DNA of 64,000 nucleotides from Sinonovacula constricta (GCA_007844125.1 CM017570.1:49873687-49937686); one strand, 5' to 3'; counted from the first letter of the stretch, positions 39,941-51,448 are shown. Numbers and translations are program-made. The notes: a model not told the origin generated them from the letters alone.

Positions 39941-40380
39941 TTACCAATTCACCTTGTCACCAAGGCACAATCTATTACATACACCTTATTACCAACCATT
40001 CAATATGGCACGATGTCTTAATCTATCACATGCACCTTGTTACTAACCATTCAACAAGTCACAATGTCTCAATCTATCACATACACATTATTACCAACCC
40101 ATCTTGTCATTATAGAACAATGTATCAACCCATCACAAGGACATCATGATCCAAACCCATCTTGCTCGATGTGTCCTGTCAATCCATCTTGTCAACATGA
40201 ATACAAATCCTGTCTCCAGCGACTAATTGTGTTGGCCAATCGTGTTACCAAGAACAGAATGCAATGTGTTAAGCCATCTTGTAACCAGTGAATATTTTGT
40301 GAGTCAACCTTATCACCAGGGACACAATGTGTCAACCTAGCTAGTTACCAGGGGCACAATGTGACATCCTATTATGACAA
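39940..40380 (+). repeat. Degenerate 51-bp tandem repeat
   Basis: Copies of acatacaccttattaccaac and its variants begin at 39,977, 40,028 and 40,079, 51 bases apart. Further right, only looser words such as aacccatcttgtca and accagggacacaatgtgtc remain. Confidence 0.7.
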
Positions 40381-41750
40381 TTATATGGTCGGAACATATT
40401 GTGTTGGCATTGTTCAAATGGGAACATTTCTTTTAGGTATAAGTGCAAGCTTCAACAATACCTTATTAGACTGTCGGTGCGATTTGTCATGATAACGTTA
40501 TGATTATATTGCGAAATAACTACGTACTACTTAACCCCACTTCCTTAACTGTATTACCTTAACCGCCATACCTTGGCCCCACTTGAACTTCTGTACCTTG
40601 GTGACAAGGTGGGGTGGTAGGATGAGAATTGTCCAATGCGACAGCGGGTAAGAGCTACATCTTTCATTCTGGTTATTATGGGTGTGATAAGTGCTGTCAG
40701 AAAGGCATATGGGTAGATGAAATGACAATTCCTGAAGTTGATGCACCTCTCCGGACAGATTGGCAGTTTGATGAACTTTGGTAAAGAGGTACATCATATT
40801 GGTCGGTCACCCTTTATTAATCTTTCAATTGGCATCATGGGTCAGTTTCCACTTGACTTTATGTATCTGGTTTGCCTCGGTATCACAAGAAGGCTTCTTT
40901 GGCAATAATGGCATTTTCAAAATACATGCCACGTGAATTTCTCAAAAAAGGACGCAATTTGTCTGATTTTGACAGGTGGAAGGCAACTGAATTCCGACAG
41001 TTTCTCTTGTACTCGGGGCCTATTATTCCAAAACAATTATATTAATAGTTTGTTATATCTATATTTAATTACACAAATGCGGTAAAAACATTAAATTGAC
41101 AATATATGTTTAATTAGGACACTGTGGGTATTTTTCAAACTAGATACATGGAAAATGCAAGTAAGCTATGATATGTCCAATGATCTATGTACAAGTATTG
41201 TCGATCCGCCAGACGCCCTATCACACATTGTATGAATGTGACTGTATGTAGAATAACCTTTGAAATCAATGTTATCATTTGCCTTCAGGAGTCTGTCTTG
41301 AAGGCATAGCACGGTAGGGTTTAATGTGGGCAATAAAAGTAAAATTTCATTAAAATTAATCTTCTTTGTTACAAAAGGTAACGTCGGAAAGAAAACACGA
41401 GTTTTTGAAAGATTGTATTTAATTCTTTAAAACTAAATGTACTTATATTAAAACTGTTTTTTGTCCTGCAAATAATTATTTATTAATGATAAATAATTTC
41501 TGATAAACAAAAAAGTCAGACGCACTTAAGGTAGGAAGGTAGGTGTTATAAAATCTTAATTGGCATCAAATGACACATATAATATGTAAATTGAAATCAC
41601 GCTTTCGTTTACTGGTGGGTAGGGAGGTAGGTAAGGGTGTAAGACAATTAAATATTTATAACATGTCCTCTTATCAACAGATGTGACATATGTGTATGAG
41701 AAAGAGATGGTATTTACGTTCGTTGACTGGACCTGTATCATTATTGTTAA
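40381..41750. other. No feature recognised
   Basis: AT-rich sequence with no supported exon. Two similar poly-A-flanked words, ggtaggaaggtaggt and gggtagggaggtaggt, occur near 41,530 and 41,615. Confidence 0.4.
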
Positions 41751-41814
41751 AATAATTCTGATTCGTTATAAAATATGGACAACACGGACGTGGCCATTTT
41801 CCATATAAGGCTAT

Positions 41815-42002
41815 ATAGGAAAGCCGTTTTGTCAGAAACTACAATATCTAGAGCCTTGAATTTTGGTTTATCTATTCCTCTGGTTGCCTAGTATCGAGAA
41901 TGTTAAAAGAATTATAATCCGTACAAAAAGCGTAGTCACCAGTGCAAAATGTCCATGGCCCTCAGCTGAGCGATATTGGGCCATCATGGCCCTCTTGTTT
42001 CT
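41815..42002 (+). repeat. Dispersed repeat family D, plus-strand copy
   Basis: The first part matches the inverted copy at 10,143-10,262. It ends with cgatattgggccatcatggc followed by cctcttgttt, a terminal phrase I associate with repeats frequent in bivalve genomes. Confidence 0.6.
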
Positions 42003-42939
42003 TATGTCTGTAAAAAAAATGCGGAATAAACCTTAAAAACCTATTAAAAATACGAAGTGTTTCCCATTCATTGATTTAGGCTTCATGTTTGTGTCAAGAC
42101 ACATCACTGGCTTAGCGCTCTTATGTTTAAGTTTCAATGTCAGCTGCTGATCACTCCTTCTCAGACAAGATTCACCAGTTATACATCAAGTTTATCAAAA
42201 GCTATTCCTCCTTATTGGACCTCTTACATTAAGTTTAATGCCCTATTTGATTTTTTATTTCATGTTATAAACCTGTCTTTATTATTGATAGGTAAACTTA
42301 CCTCACCTACTTATTATCATGTATACCTGTGGAAGTGTACAGTTAAAACACAATTTTCATTGTAAATAACATTTTATTGAAATATTGAAGTACTGAAATA
42401 TAACTGAATGTGTAGAACTCACGGGGAATTAAGATTTATTTTTATTTGCTTCTTTAACATATATTTTACACAAAGGCACATTTAATCGGCATTTGCGTTT
42501 ATCTGTGCAGTTTTCCTTAATTTGTTTTTCCTCTTAATTCTTTTCAATAATGAGTCAAAAACGGCATGAAAAACAACAACCTTGATTTTCATCTTATCCT
42601 TACAAATACTGTTACACCGTTTGATCTCTTAACAGTCATTTAGCCAGTATATTTCAGGTTTTCCTCCGAATTTACACAAAGGAGGGCATTGTCACTAGAT
42701 CTTTATGCAATGGCCCATACACCAGCCTCATTTATTATGCAGAGAATGTCTGTTAATTAGTGTCGACCCAGAACAAGTTTTCAGGTTTCTTCCACATACA
42801 GTAATTTCACTGTTCCGGCTTGAATCCCGGCAAATTGCATCAAACTTTCTATCGTTTATATCTCCTCAACTGATCGACACAGACATCACACGGACATTTA
42901 AAACATGCATTTTTAAGTTGTTTTTTTTTAAATCGTTTT

Positions 42940-43994
42940 GACAAAATAATTACCTCCCTCTGCAACCTTTCTTTCGGAAGCATAACACGTGGTAAACAGT
43001 TTACCGTTAAAGACATCGATGCCATAACACGGTCGTTTTGGTTTGATTTTCTTCACAACCTCCAGATTGTTGTCATTAACCTGAACAACGTGAATCTCCA
43101 GCTGACCCGGTATTGTTCCGACCAACATGTCTTCTGCTAGTACAGCAATTTGTTTTATTCTCGACTCAAGCTGCAGTACTGATAGTATGATATCATTGAT
43201 TCCATAGGACAACACTGTCCCTGAGTTATATGAACATACAACCAATGTTCCGTCAATAAGAAAGACACACACAAAAAATACTCTTGATCGGCCTTTATAG
43301 GCGTGTCCAGTACTTGTCGATGTAATACTCGACCCATTTCCCTTATATTCGATGACGGCTTCGATATCTTTACGTCAATAACGACACATTTATATTCAAG
43401 TCAGGTTGTACTGTGGCCCGGATAGCAGCAAAGGCCTGATTCAAACTTTTAAAAATCGGATCGCACTTCTGCCTCGCGATGAATAAGATTGCATCGTCAT
43501 CGATTTTGCGGCAGCCGTCTAACTTTTGCAATACTTTTTCAATTCTCTCGATGTAGTGCTTACAATTTATAAGTATCTTCTCGGCCTCAGTCGACAGTTT
43601 TTGTTCTTGCATTTGGATCCTAATTATCAGATCTCTCTCAATTTTGTCTTAAGGCTTATTTATTACTTCTCTGGTTTGTCTTACTTTGTCGTAGCACTTT
43701 TGATTAGATTTTAATTGTGTTCGCCTTTTTTTTTCTTTCAGAGTTTTAAGGACTATTAGTTTTGTTTGAAGTACTTAAACATTTTTTATGAAACCATTCT
43801 TTCTGGTTTGCTTCTTTTATTTTATCAGTGATTAACACATTTTCGCAAGAAGGATTGTTGCTAATTACACAGGCTGTGCACAGTACGACATTGTGAGTTG
43901 TACAGAATAGCTTCAATTCTCCATTGTCATGTTCGTCACACAGAGTGTAGTAAGATAAGCATTCACCTCCTGTTTCATTGCAAGTTGAATGCAT
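42940..43994 (-). pseudogene. TRIM-like gene B, decayed (B-box, coiled coil, propeller)
   Basis: Three successive minus-strand pieces follow the order of a bivalve TRIM-like protein. A B-box2 (43,994 to about 43,760) has Cys-x2-His, Cys-x2-His and Cys-x2-Cys pairs. A coiled-coil part ends with FIARQKCDPIFKSL (43,612-43,373). A propeller part contains VFLIDGTLVVCSYN and LLFTTC-like strands (43,337-42,940). The pieces lie in different frames: shifts occur near 43,765-43,780, near 43,375-43,390 and in a T-run near 43,277. An in-frame TAA interrupts the coiled coil at 43,649-43,651. No introns separate the domains, unlike gene A, whose B-box is split by an intron. It could be an intronless paralogue or a processed copy. 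A donor-like gtaatt follows the propeller part, so the right-hand end may be exonic. Confidence 0.7.
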
Positions 43995-44535
43995 TTTTTT
44001 CTGAAACAGTCAATCGAACTTCCTGTCACTTCGTATATAATATATAAACGTTATTATAACTATATTTTATACAAGGTTTTATTATGTATGTACATAAGTT
44101 TGTTGTATCTGTTTTATCTTCCGCTGCAGGTGCTTACTGTTAGTTGTTTCACTTTGACGGGATATTTATATATACGTCGTTTGTTTGATAGAAAAACCTT
44201 CAGCAAGTGCGAGGTTGGAGCGCTCCACAAACCAGGTTTAAGCACCAAGTCGGCTCTTTTGCTGACCTTCAAAGGCGGTAACTGATGTTTTTGTGTGTGT
44301 GTGTTATGCCTCGTCTCTGTGTTTTTGTCATATTTACATTTGCCTTTGTCTACAGGTAGATAAAATTTAAATATCTGTGGAAGTTTTGATAGGACCTTTT
44401 CTTATTTACCTATTATTAGTGTTAGAACTTAATAAGCAATTTTTCTGTCTAGAAGTACAGGTGTACGATTATAATAATTTACCTTGAACTATATCCGGTC
44501 ATATTTTACATGTTTTCAATCTCATATATACATTT
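43995..44535. other. No feature recognised
   Basis: AT-rich flank between the TRIM-like pseudogene and a SINE. I see only the fragment ccaggtttaagcaccaag at 44,229, mentioned under 38,241-39,940. Confidence 0.4.
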
Positions 44536-44770
44536 ATTCAGAAAGGCAGAGCGTCGGCTCCAGGAATGGGAGGCCCCGGGTTCGATCCCGGGCTGCGAAA
44601 TACGAGAATTGTTAAACTGGTAATCGCATAGCACCCTTGCTAATGCTTAGCAAATACAAGGGTAGTTCCCCAACTTGTTGACCCGGTGTCAGGATAATGT
44701 GACTGGGTGTGTTATCATGCCAGATGTTTACGGCATGTTATACACAATAAAGGCTGTCCCATTATTTGTT
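44536..44770 (+). mobile_element. tRNA-derived SINE, second family
   Basis: A perfect box B-like hairpin, gggttcgatcccgggc (44,578-44,593), follows a box A-like segment (ggcagagcgtcggctcc). The body contains gcatagcacccttgctaatg, gtcaggataatgtgactggg and gttatcatgccagatg. Its tRNA head differs from family 1. It abuts the GC-rich element to its right. Confidence 0.65.
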
Positions 44771-44879
44771 GTACAGAAGCCTCGGAGAGGCCGGGGTCGC
44801 TGGTTACTACTTAGAAAAGCAGATTACTTAATTCTTTCTCCGCTCCTTTTTCCGGCCCTTATACACAACCTTCGGTTAT

Positions 44880-45085
44880 CATGGGTCTTCCCAAGGAACT
44901 GTTTACTAAGATGCTCGACGGCACAAAGTTCCTCGTCCCTTAACTCCCATTACGATCGATGTCATGCATATTTCACTCGATAGCTGGCGAAAGCTAGAAA
45001 GGATCATGATGTCTTTCACAGATAGGCAACAACTGGGCAGCTACACGAGCTTGTGGCTTCTTTGTGTTGAAGGCTGATCACGCTT
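44880..45085 (+). pseudogene. Small decayed frame upstream of the integrase
   Basis: From an ATG at 44,880 a frame is open for 20 codons (includes LPKELFTKMLDGTKF). After a one-base shift near 44,940 a second frame stays open to about 45,074. Composition and GC content match the neighbouring integrase, so it probably belongs to the same element. I do not recognise the product. Confidence 0.35.
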
Positions 45086-45098
45086 TTGGAATATCGTC

Positions 45099-46078
45099 AT
45101 GGATCAAAAGCTCGCAAGACTATACTACAGCCCCAGGGGCTATTGTAGGGGCTAACGGCGAGTCAAAACCTGGCGGCAGCGGCTAGGGTTTTATAAGGCC
45201 AAGGCCCGGGACTTCCTTAAAAAGCAGGCCATTTGGCAAATCTACCTTCCTGCTCTGGGCAATATACCGAGGCCCAAGTGTAACGTTTCAGTACCGAACG
45301 AAGTGCACAGACCGATCTCTTATTCTGACCACACGGCACGGTTCGTCGGAAGAGATACATGTATGCCATGACTGTTGTCGATGTGGTCAGCAGGTTCAAA
45401 GCCACTGAACCGTTTACTACGAAGAACGCTAAAGAGGTCGCCGCTGCTCTCGGGCGGATCTACAAGCGGCGCCCGCTGCGACGGCCGAAACTGCTTCAGG
45501 TCGATTCTGGGCGGGAGTTCAGGGGCTCTGTGTCCCAGCTTCTGGCGAAGCACAGGAATGAGATCAGGCGAGGCCGTGTGGAACATCCATCGTGATCAGG
45601 GAATTGTAAAGCGGTTCAACCGGACACTTGCTGAACGCCTGTTCGGTCACCAGTATGCGGTCGAAATGCGACTTCCAGAGGGCCAGAGGTCAACGGCGTG
45701 GATTGGTAGGCTGTCCTCGCTAGTAGCGGCCTTGAACGGAGAAGAGACCAGGCTTATCAGTAAACGGCCGGGGAACGCCATCAAAGCTGAATCCGTGGCA
45801 TAAAAGCCCTCTTCCGTTGTTTCAGGCCGTTCGGTTGGTCTCAAGGAGCAAAAGATCCCCTCCGTTGCCAGTGTCCGCTACCTCTACCAGGCCGGCGAAC
45901 TGGAGAGCGGCCGTCGAAGTGCGACTGCCCTCTTGTGATCCCTTGAGGTCTGCCGGATAGGGCGCTCTGTTACAAAGCCTGACAAACCCGTCCTCTATCA
46001 CCTAATAGATGGACCTAGGAGAGATTTTGTGCGCGGCTCCTCTTTTTGCCACTCTAGACAGGTCAAGCAGACATTGTC
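45099..46078 (+). pseudogene. Retroviral-type (rve) integrase, decayed
   Basis: The reading frame starts at ATG 45,099. An in-frame TAA follows at 45,153-45,155. The frame then continues with KKQAIWQIYLPA and an IPRPK phrase, typical of integrases of large eukaryotic DNA transposons and their viral relatives. After a shift near 45,300-45,358, VVDVVSRF (first catalytic Asp) and LQVDSGREF (second Asp) are in frame. After another shift near 45,560-45,595, the segment carrying RFNRTLAERLFGHQ follows. The expected catalytic Glu is Lys (AAG, 45,609-45,611). The C-terminal part (SVRYLYQAGELE, SVTKPDKPVLYHLIDGP) looks like a small barrel or chromo-like domain. With a stop, at least two shifts and a lost catalytic residue, it cannot be active. 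It converges on the helicase-HNH gene, and the two 3' ends overlap slightly. Confidence 0.75.
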
Positions 46079-47429
46079 ATAGATGTGGCCTCTGGAGTTG
46101 TCCAGCCGCTCCACACTGAAATGCTTGTGTCTTTTGGGGCATGAATCCGGAGCAGCTCGATGTTTCATGCTGTACAACGGTTGTTTTGTGCCTTCTTAAG
46201 CTGCAGGATGTGGTCGACCTTGAGGTTGAACCCCATGAGTCCCTTGGCTCGGACCTGGCGCTAATAGGCCACGAGCTTCCTTTGGATCGCCTTGGATCGA
46301 GTTGCTGCTCGGTGAGTTGCCTGACCTCGGAACCCTCCTCCGAGGGACAGACAACCTGTTCGAGTTGGTGCATGTACTCCATTCGAGACACCGCAAGGTA
46401 GGCCAGATTGGACCATTGCCGAAAGTCGTCAATGGTCCATACTTTTTGAGGGCCGTAGATTGTCAGGCCCTGGGAGGAGTGAACTAACTGTGATGGAATA
46501 CCCCAGACGCCAGTCATCTGTCTGTATAGCAGCCTCTGCTGCCTCGAGTAAGACATTCACGATGTCGTTTAGAAATAGCTCTTCCTTTCTGTCTTCGCCC
46601 GGAAGCGCCACCTGAATATTCTGCTTCCGACTGTCTTTCGGGTATAAGAGAAGAGGTACAAAGGTGCTCATTGTGCCTTTGAAATTAAAGCGCATGCGCT
46701 TGGTCGCGCACCTTTTGTGGCAAAGTCAGTATGAGGTCGCCTGGCTTCCATGCATCCAGAAACCGATCCTATCCAAGGCAGCCGGGGAGCACCCTTCGCA
46801 TCTGTCGGCACTGGTCTTTGTCGGGTAGGAGACGGATTTTTCTTTTCAGGTGCCTTAGGGCAGTGTCCTTCGCTCTGTGGTCAACCTCGACTTCCTCATA
46901 GTGGTGCGCCATCAGCCGCAGCTAGTCGTGCGGCATCTCTACCACGATTGGCGGCAGCTGCGTCTGATCGCCGCAACAGACGACCTGGACGCCTTTTTTA
47001 TCAAGCCAGTCAAGAAAGGTCTCGAGGTTAGGCCGGGGCACGGTACAGACCTCGTCCCGAATGATCACCTTCGGGATGAACTTCTGTCCCATCCTATCTG
47101 GGTTTGTCCGCTCCAGCGGAAAAAGCTGTGATAGGTTTGGGCCTTTACACCCCTGGTCTGCATCTCACTGGTCAGACGATGGGTCGTAGTGAAGACCAAG
47201 GGGTCTCTGGCTCGTAAGAGCTCGATGGCTTGAGTGGTTTTGCCTGTTTGCCTAACCCTCCACCGCCGTTGACGTAGCTTATCTTATACATTGCCAGTGG
47301 ATCATTATGACTTGGTGCCGTGGATCCTGGCAGGTCTTTAGCTTGTGCAATATATTCGGGCTTGGGTGTGTATGCAGCATGCTCCTTGGAGCCGAGCAAG
47401 AGCAAGGAGCAATTGTCTGTCCCCTTCAT
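46030..47429 (-). pseudogene. SF1-type helicase joined to an HNH nuclease domain, decayed
   Basis: Read on the minus strand, an open N-terminal part starts at 47,429. A Walker A motif (GGGG-x-GK, about 47,255-47,240) is disrupted by a short duplication. Next come a DE box (DEVCTV, about 47,050), a GDQTQLPP box (motif III, about 46,965) and a late HSSQGLT plus AYLAVSR segment (motifs V-VI, about 46,490-46,390). The order suits Pif1/RecD/Dda-like superfamily 1 helicases. The C-terminus has an HNH-type zinc-bound nuclease signature: FNLKVDHI, NNRC-x2, FSVERLDNSRGH and N-x2-LTCLE. Lesions seen are TAG at 46,922-46,924, TAG at 46,769-46,771, TAA at 46,685-46,687, and a TGA at 46,165-46,167 in place of a zinc-ligand Cys. 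There are also at least four frameshifts. Activity is therefore excluded for this copy. Confidence 0.7.
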
Positions 47430-47589
47430 AGTGTCGTTGTGTATGCTTTATATATACCCCAACATATAAATGGGAAGAAGACTCATGGGGCACAGACCCT
47501 CTTGGCCGGTAAGGGTGGTGGGCCGTCCCCAGGGGGCTCTGATTATTTTTTTCGGGTTGCGGGAGGGGGTGGCGCATAACAAGGTGGGA

Positions 47590-47755
47590 CAGAACGCTCC
47601 GCCAGAGGCCTAGATCGGGTCATGATCCGGTTGGTATGCAGATCCCGCTCGTCCCAAAAAAGTGGGGCAGAAACCTTCACCATGGGGTTAGATCGGGTAA
47701 TGCGGCCCCGCCAGGCCCCAATTCGGTTGGTATACTCACCCTCCCTGCTGCTAAA
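47590..47755 (+). repeat. Two diverged copies of a roughly 80-bp block at the edge of the GC-rich element
   Basis: The phrases ctagatcgggtcatgatccgg with gttggtatgcag, and ttagatcgggtaatgcggcc with gttggtatactc, are two versions of one segment. Such repeats at an element edge could be terminal or regulatory sequence. No matching copy was seen at the left border. Confidence 0.45.
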
Positions 47756-47760
47756 AATTT

Positions 47761-50731
47761 CCAACCAGTTGGTAAAATAAATGTACAACAAAACTGACGA
47801 GACAATACCAAATAGGTGTGACGACCAACATATCAGCACAACGATAGGTGGAATATACACACAAGTAACGTCTAAAATAAACGCAGGTTTAGCCACCCAT
47901 GTCCATAAACTCATATGGGGTCTTTTTCAAACAAAATGCTCAAATAATTACACTCAACTATGTCCAAATGATCCAAATATTCACATGTTTAGTTATATAT
48001 ACTGTATATACACACACAGACATATAACGTTTTACATGAATGTGCAATCCTTATTTTAAAAAGGACAACTACAGACTTATTCTTCGAACAGATCAACCAG
48101 GAAAGATTCGCTAATCTTTTGTTTGTTTGTTTGTTGGTTTTAACCTTAGATGATGTGTTGAGTAATTGTAAAATGCACTGAACAATATTGACATTTAATC
48201 AGGCAGCAGCATTGGTTGTTGGAAGCTCCGTGCCTATTCAGTACTGTCATTGTACATATTGTTTGACTAGACAACGTTTCAATCTATTACCATATGTTTA
48301 TAGCTCGTATATTGTTGTATATAAAGTTTATACTTTGTAGCAGCTTCATGCTAACCTAACATCAAAACCGTACACATGCTAACAGTTCACAGAGGGGTCT
48401 GGCTTATTTGCATTTGTCTAAGCATGATCATGTACATTTTAAGGTCCAATAAGAGAGCCTGCTTATATCTAATATATGTAACATTACCTTACTGAATTTG
48501 AAGCGTAATTGCTGAATAAACTCATACACTAATTAAAGGACCCTGCAAATAAAAAATAATATGAAGTCTATGGGTATTAAAAACTGTATAAGACACAATT
48601 AAACAAATCAGAAAACAAACAACATAAAATGCATTTTCTCTCTTCTTACATTGTGCGATGCAATTTACAAATGACACATGTGATTATCTGTCTGAAATGG
48701 ATGAACATTCATCGAAACAAACCGAAGCAAAAAGATATCAAAACAACATTTTCCATTATTTTAATAAATTGTCAAACGATTTTCTTCGCTGTTTGTGAGG
48801 TTGAGCAGACGGTAGATCGTTGTACTTTAATTCCAGGGACCGTGGTGAAGCCATTGGCCGAACACTGACATCATTCCTTAACCACGTGTCCATGGATACT
48901 GATACTGGTTAATCTAGAACTTGAAAGAGATCATTTTGTACTACAAAATAATAACATATTCCTAAAACATTAGTAACGTAAAGATTCGCTGAAAATTAAC
49001 TTGGCAAATTCTTTGTAAATTATAGGGACAAAAAAGACATTTGATGATATATTTTGCAGCGTCGATTTGGCAATTGCTTGGCCGAAACCGGTATATATGC
49101 AAGTGTTGGTTGATTATTTACTGTCCAAGAAGGTCTGGTGCCCTTTCACACGAGCCTTCCGTCGCATACGAAAACTCAACTTTCATGGCAACCAATCTTG
49201 TTGTTACGTTAGAACTATAATAAGGTCGTAAGAGTACTAAATACAGTTGTCATGAAAATTATTTAGCATAACTGAACATTTAATACAGTCAGAATTAATG
49301 AAAAATAAATATCTTTCAAACGCGTTCGATTATACGATGTGTTATTTACTTGTTGCCATTACTACAGGATTGGAGGTTCTTTACTATCATTAAAATACAG
49401 AATTTCTGTTATATCTGTCCATATACACAGACTTTAAAAGAAGCTAATGACAAATTGAAATGTTTCATTTATTTCAAATAATTTATAAAACCAACAATGA
49501 GTTCCTATATGACACTCCTTGATTACTATAAAAACTTCAAGTTTGAAAATGTTAGTATATCTGTGTTTTTTTAGAACTAGAAAAATATATCTTTACTACC
49601 TTAATCATATAAGATTATTAGATCATTACTGATTTGTGAATCAGCTCAGTTATTTTTGCAGCTTTTAAATGTAAGTTATGTGTATTGAGTAACTTTTGGA
49701 TCTTAATACAATTACGTATAATTAGGATTTTGCTGTAAGTTGGTAGTAATACACTCGATTTAATTGACAATAATACTTAAATAAGAATACAACACTAAAT
49801 ATTATGTCAAGGACAATGCACTGCTGGTTAATGTAACTTTTGTTATTTAGGAGCTCCTGGTGCAAAATTTTGTAAGTTACTTCTCGCTAACGTTAAAATA
49901 TTTTCACAGTCAGTGATTTTTAGTATAAAATCAAACGCGTCTCTGAAATGTTTTTTACGTTATTTAAAAAGCAGTGAAATCTCTTTCATGTTGGAGGACA
50001 GGTATCGAACTAGCATCTTATCATTGTAATGTGGGGTATGAAGTTCATTTTAAAATTTACCACCAAACTTAAAATGAAATTTGCCGCAAGTAGATCAAAA
50101 ATTATGTTTCTCTAAAATACACAGTCTTTTGAAAATGTATACACATTACATGACGTATAAAAATGATGTTTTGATTTGATTTATGCAAATGATTTACCAG
50201 CTGTAAAAATCTCCATTCCTTTACATTACTTGACATTGTAGGGCGCTGTTACATAATGAACATTGGAAATAATCCCAGGCTATATATTGCCGGTGGGGCA
50301 ATTGTGCTAAACGGCTGTTTGTATACGCCTGAAGTATCATAGGTCGTTCTCTTGTTCCTAGGTAAGGGAATTTATTTGTCGAAGAATACCAGAATAGGTA
50401 ATATGCAGGCGATACCAACTGAGCGCAATAATATTCGACGATTTGTGAGTTATAAAATGAATTCAAGACTTTAAATTTCTGCTTTAAATAAAGTATAATG
50501 GTACTCAATTTTGATCACTTTGAAGAAAAAATCGTGTGTAAATGGCCATTTAATTTAAAAAAAACCCACAAAAATCCTTTTGTGTTAGCAAAACTATAAT
50601 ATGAAAAAAATATATGCTAACAGGAAAACAGAGGGTACAAACAGAAGCACCATAACCCTGGAGCGATACAAACGGGCAAATTAGCACCACCTACAAATAT
50701 GTTGGATGGCAATGTCCCGATATTAGGTAGG
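47761..50731. other. No convincing gene; AT-rich
   Basis: Contains a (TTTG)n run near 48,118 and only short open frames on both strands. The right part is the 3' flank of the minus-strand membrane-protein gene. Confidence 0.5.
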
Positions 50732-50737
50732 TTTATT
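50732..50737 (-). terminator. Putative polyadenylation signal AATAAA
   Basis: On the minus strand AATAAA lies about 39 bases after the stop codon at 50,776-50,778, making a very short 3' untranslated region plausible. Other AATAAA words further left cannot be excluded. Confidence 0.5.
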
Positions 50738-50775
50738 TACGTTTTATGAGTGCAATTCGTACACACCCTCTTGGA

Positions 50776-51067
50776 TTAAAAGGCCCTCTCATGGTGCGGC
50801 ATATAGTCAAGTTGGGGCGAAGGTGGATTGGGCTGTTGACCTCTGCTTGCCGGTTCCAGGTAATCCGAGGCTGGAGAGCGAGGTCGATGGGGGTCTCCAG
50901 ATGGCAGCCATTTTCCCACGTCTCTTTTGATAGGCGGTAACCTTGGTAACGAAGACGTCTGGTAAAGACTCACCCTGTGCTGATGGGATGAGAGATTTTC
51001 GCTGTTCGAAAGCTCTTCCCTGCTGTCATGATTAGGTGCGTGGTTGAAGCTGTTAGAATATAGTGTA
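50776..51067 (-). CDS. EGF/mucin-like membrane protein, last exon (cytoplasmic tail)
   Basis: The exon begins after an acceptor (tttttgtcaag) at 51,067 in phase 2 and ends with TAA at 50,778-50,776. It completes the Ser codon split with the exon at 51,449. It encodes about 96 residues of a polar, Ser/Pro/His-rich tail without Cys, including RLPPIKRDVGKWLP, SPASDYLEPAS and QLDYMPHHERAF at the C-terminus. No known domain is visible. Several Tyr residues in acidic or Pro-rich settings (DYLEP, DYMP) could be phosphorylated adaptor sites; that is inference. Confidence 0.75.
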
Positions 51068-51448
51068 CTTGACAAAAATGATGACCAAGCGACACCGTTA
51101 CATCAAAACATATGGAAATTAAATACAACGGGTCTGTCCGTCGATGTTTAAATACTTTCATATCGTAGGAAAAAGACACGAAAAGTCTTGTTCTGATTCG
51201 AGTAGCACGAAAGACCAGTTCCTAAATGATACAACTAAGTTTGAGGTTAAGATCTTCTCACGCATATGAGTAGTTAGATTGAGTCGATATTTGACCAACG
51301 GGAACATTGTATAGCCTCAGCAAAGTCGAACCTTTCGTGTACGTCTCTTCTTAAAGGTAATCAAGAGTAACACACGGTCGATGCAATGTTATTTTCAGAC
51401 AAAAAACTCGATGTGGATTATTAATAGATTGAGATTTGATCATATTAC

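Larger units (their letters stand above)
44780..47760. mobile_element. GC-rich mobile or virus-derived element (integrase plus helicase-HNH)
   Basis: The block has markedly higher GC and CpG content than the AT-rich flanks, with a sharp change near 44,780 and again near 47,760. It carries an integrase and a helicase-HNH gene in convergent order, both decayed. I found no terminal repeats, so the borders are set by composition. The integrase resembles those of Polinton/Maverick-like elements, but no DNA polymerase B, packaging ATPase or capsid gene is visible. It may be a fragment of a larger element or a different class. Transfer from outside the host lineage is possible. Confidence 0.6.

Noticed and set aside
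44536..44620. A functional tRNA gene suggested by the perfect box B-like gggttcgatcccgggc.
   Set aside because: No complete cloverleaf can be drawn, and the tRNA-like head continues into a long body, which fits a SINE better.
46750..47131. Plus-strand frames rich in Ala and Arg within the GC-rich element.
   Set aside because: Antisense shadows of the helicase. The motifs occur on the minus strand.
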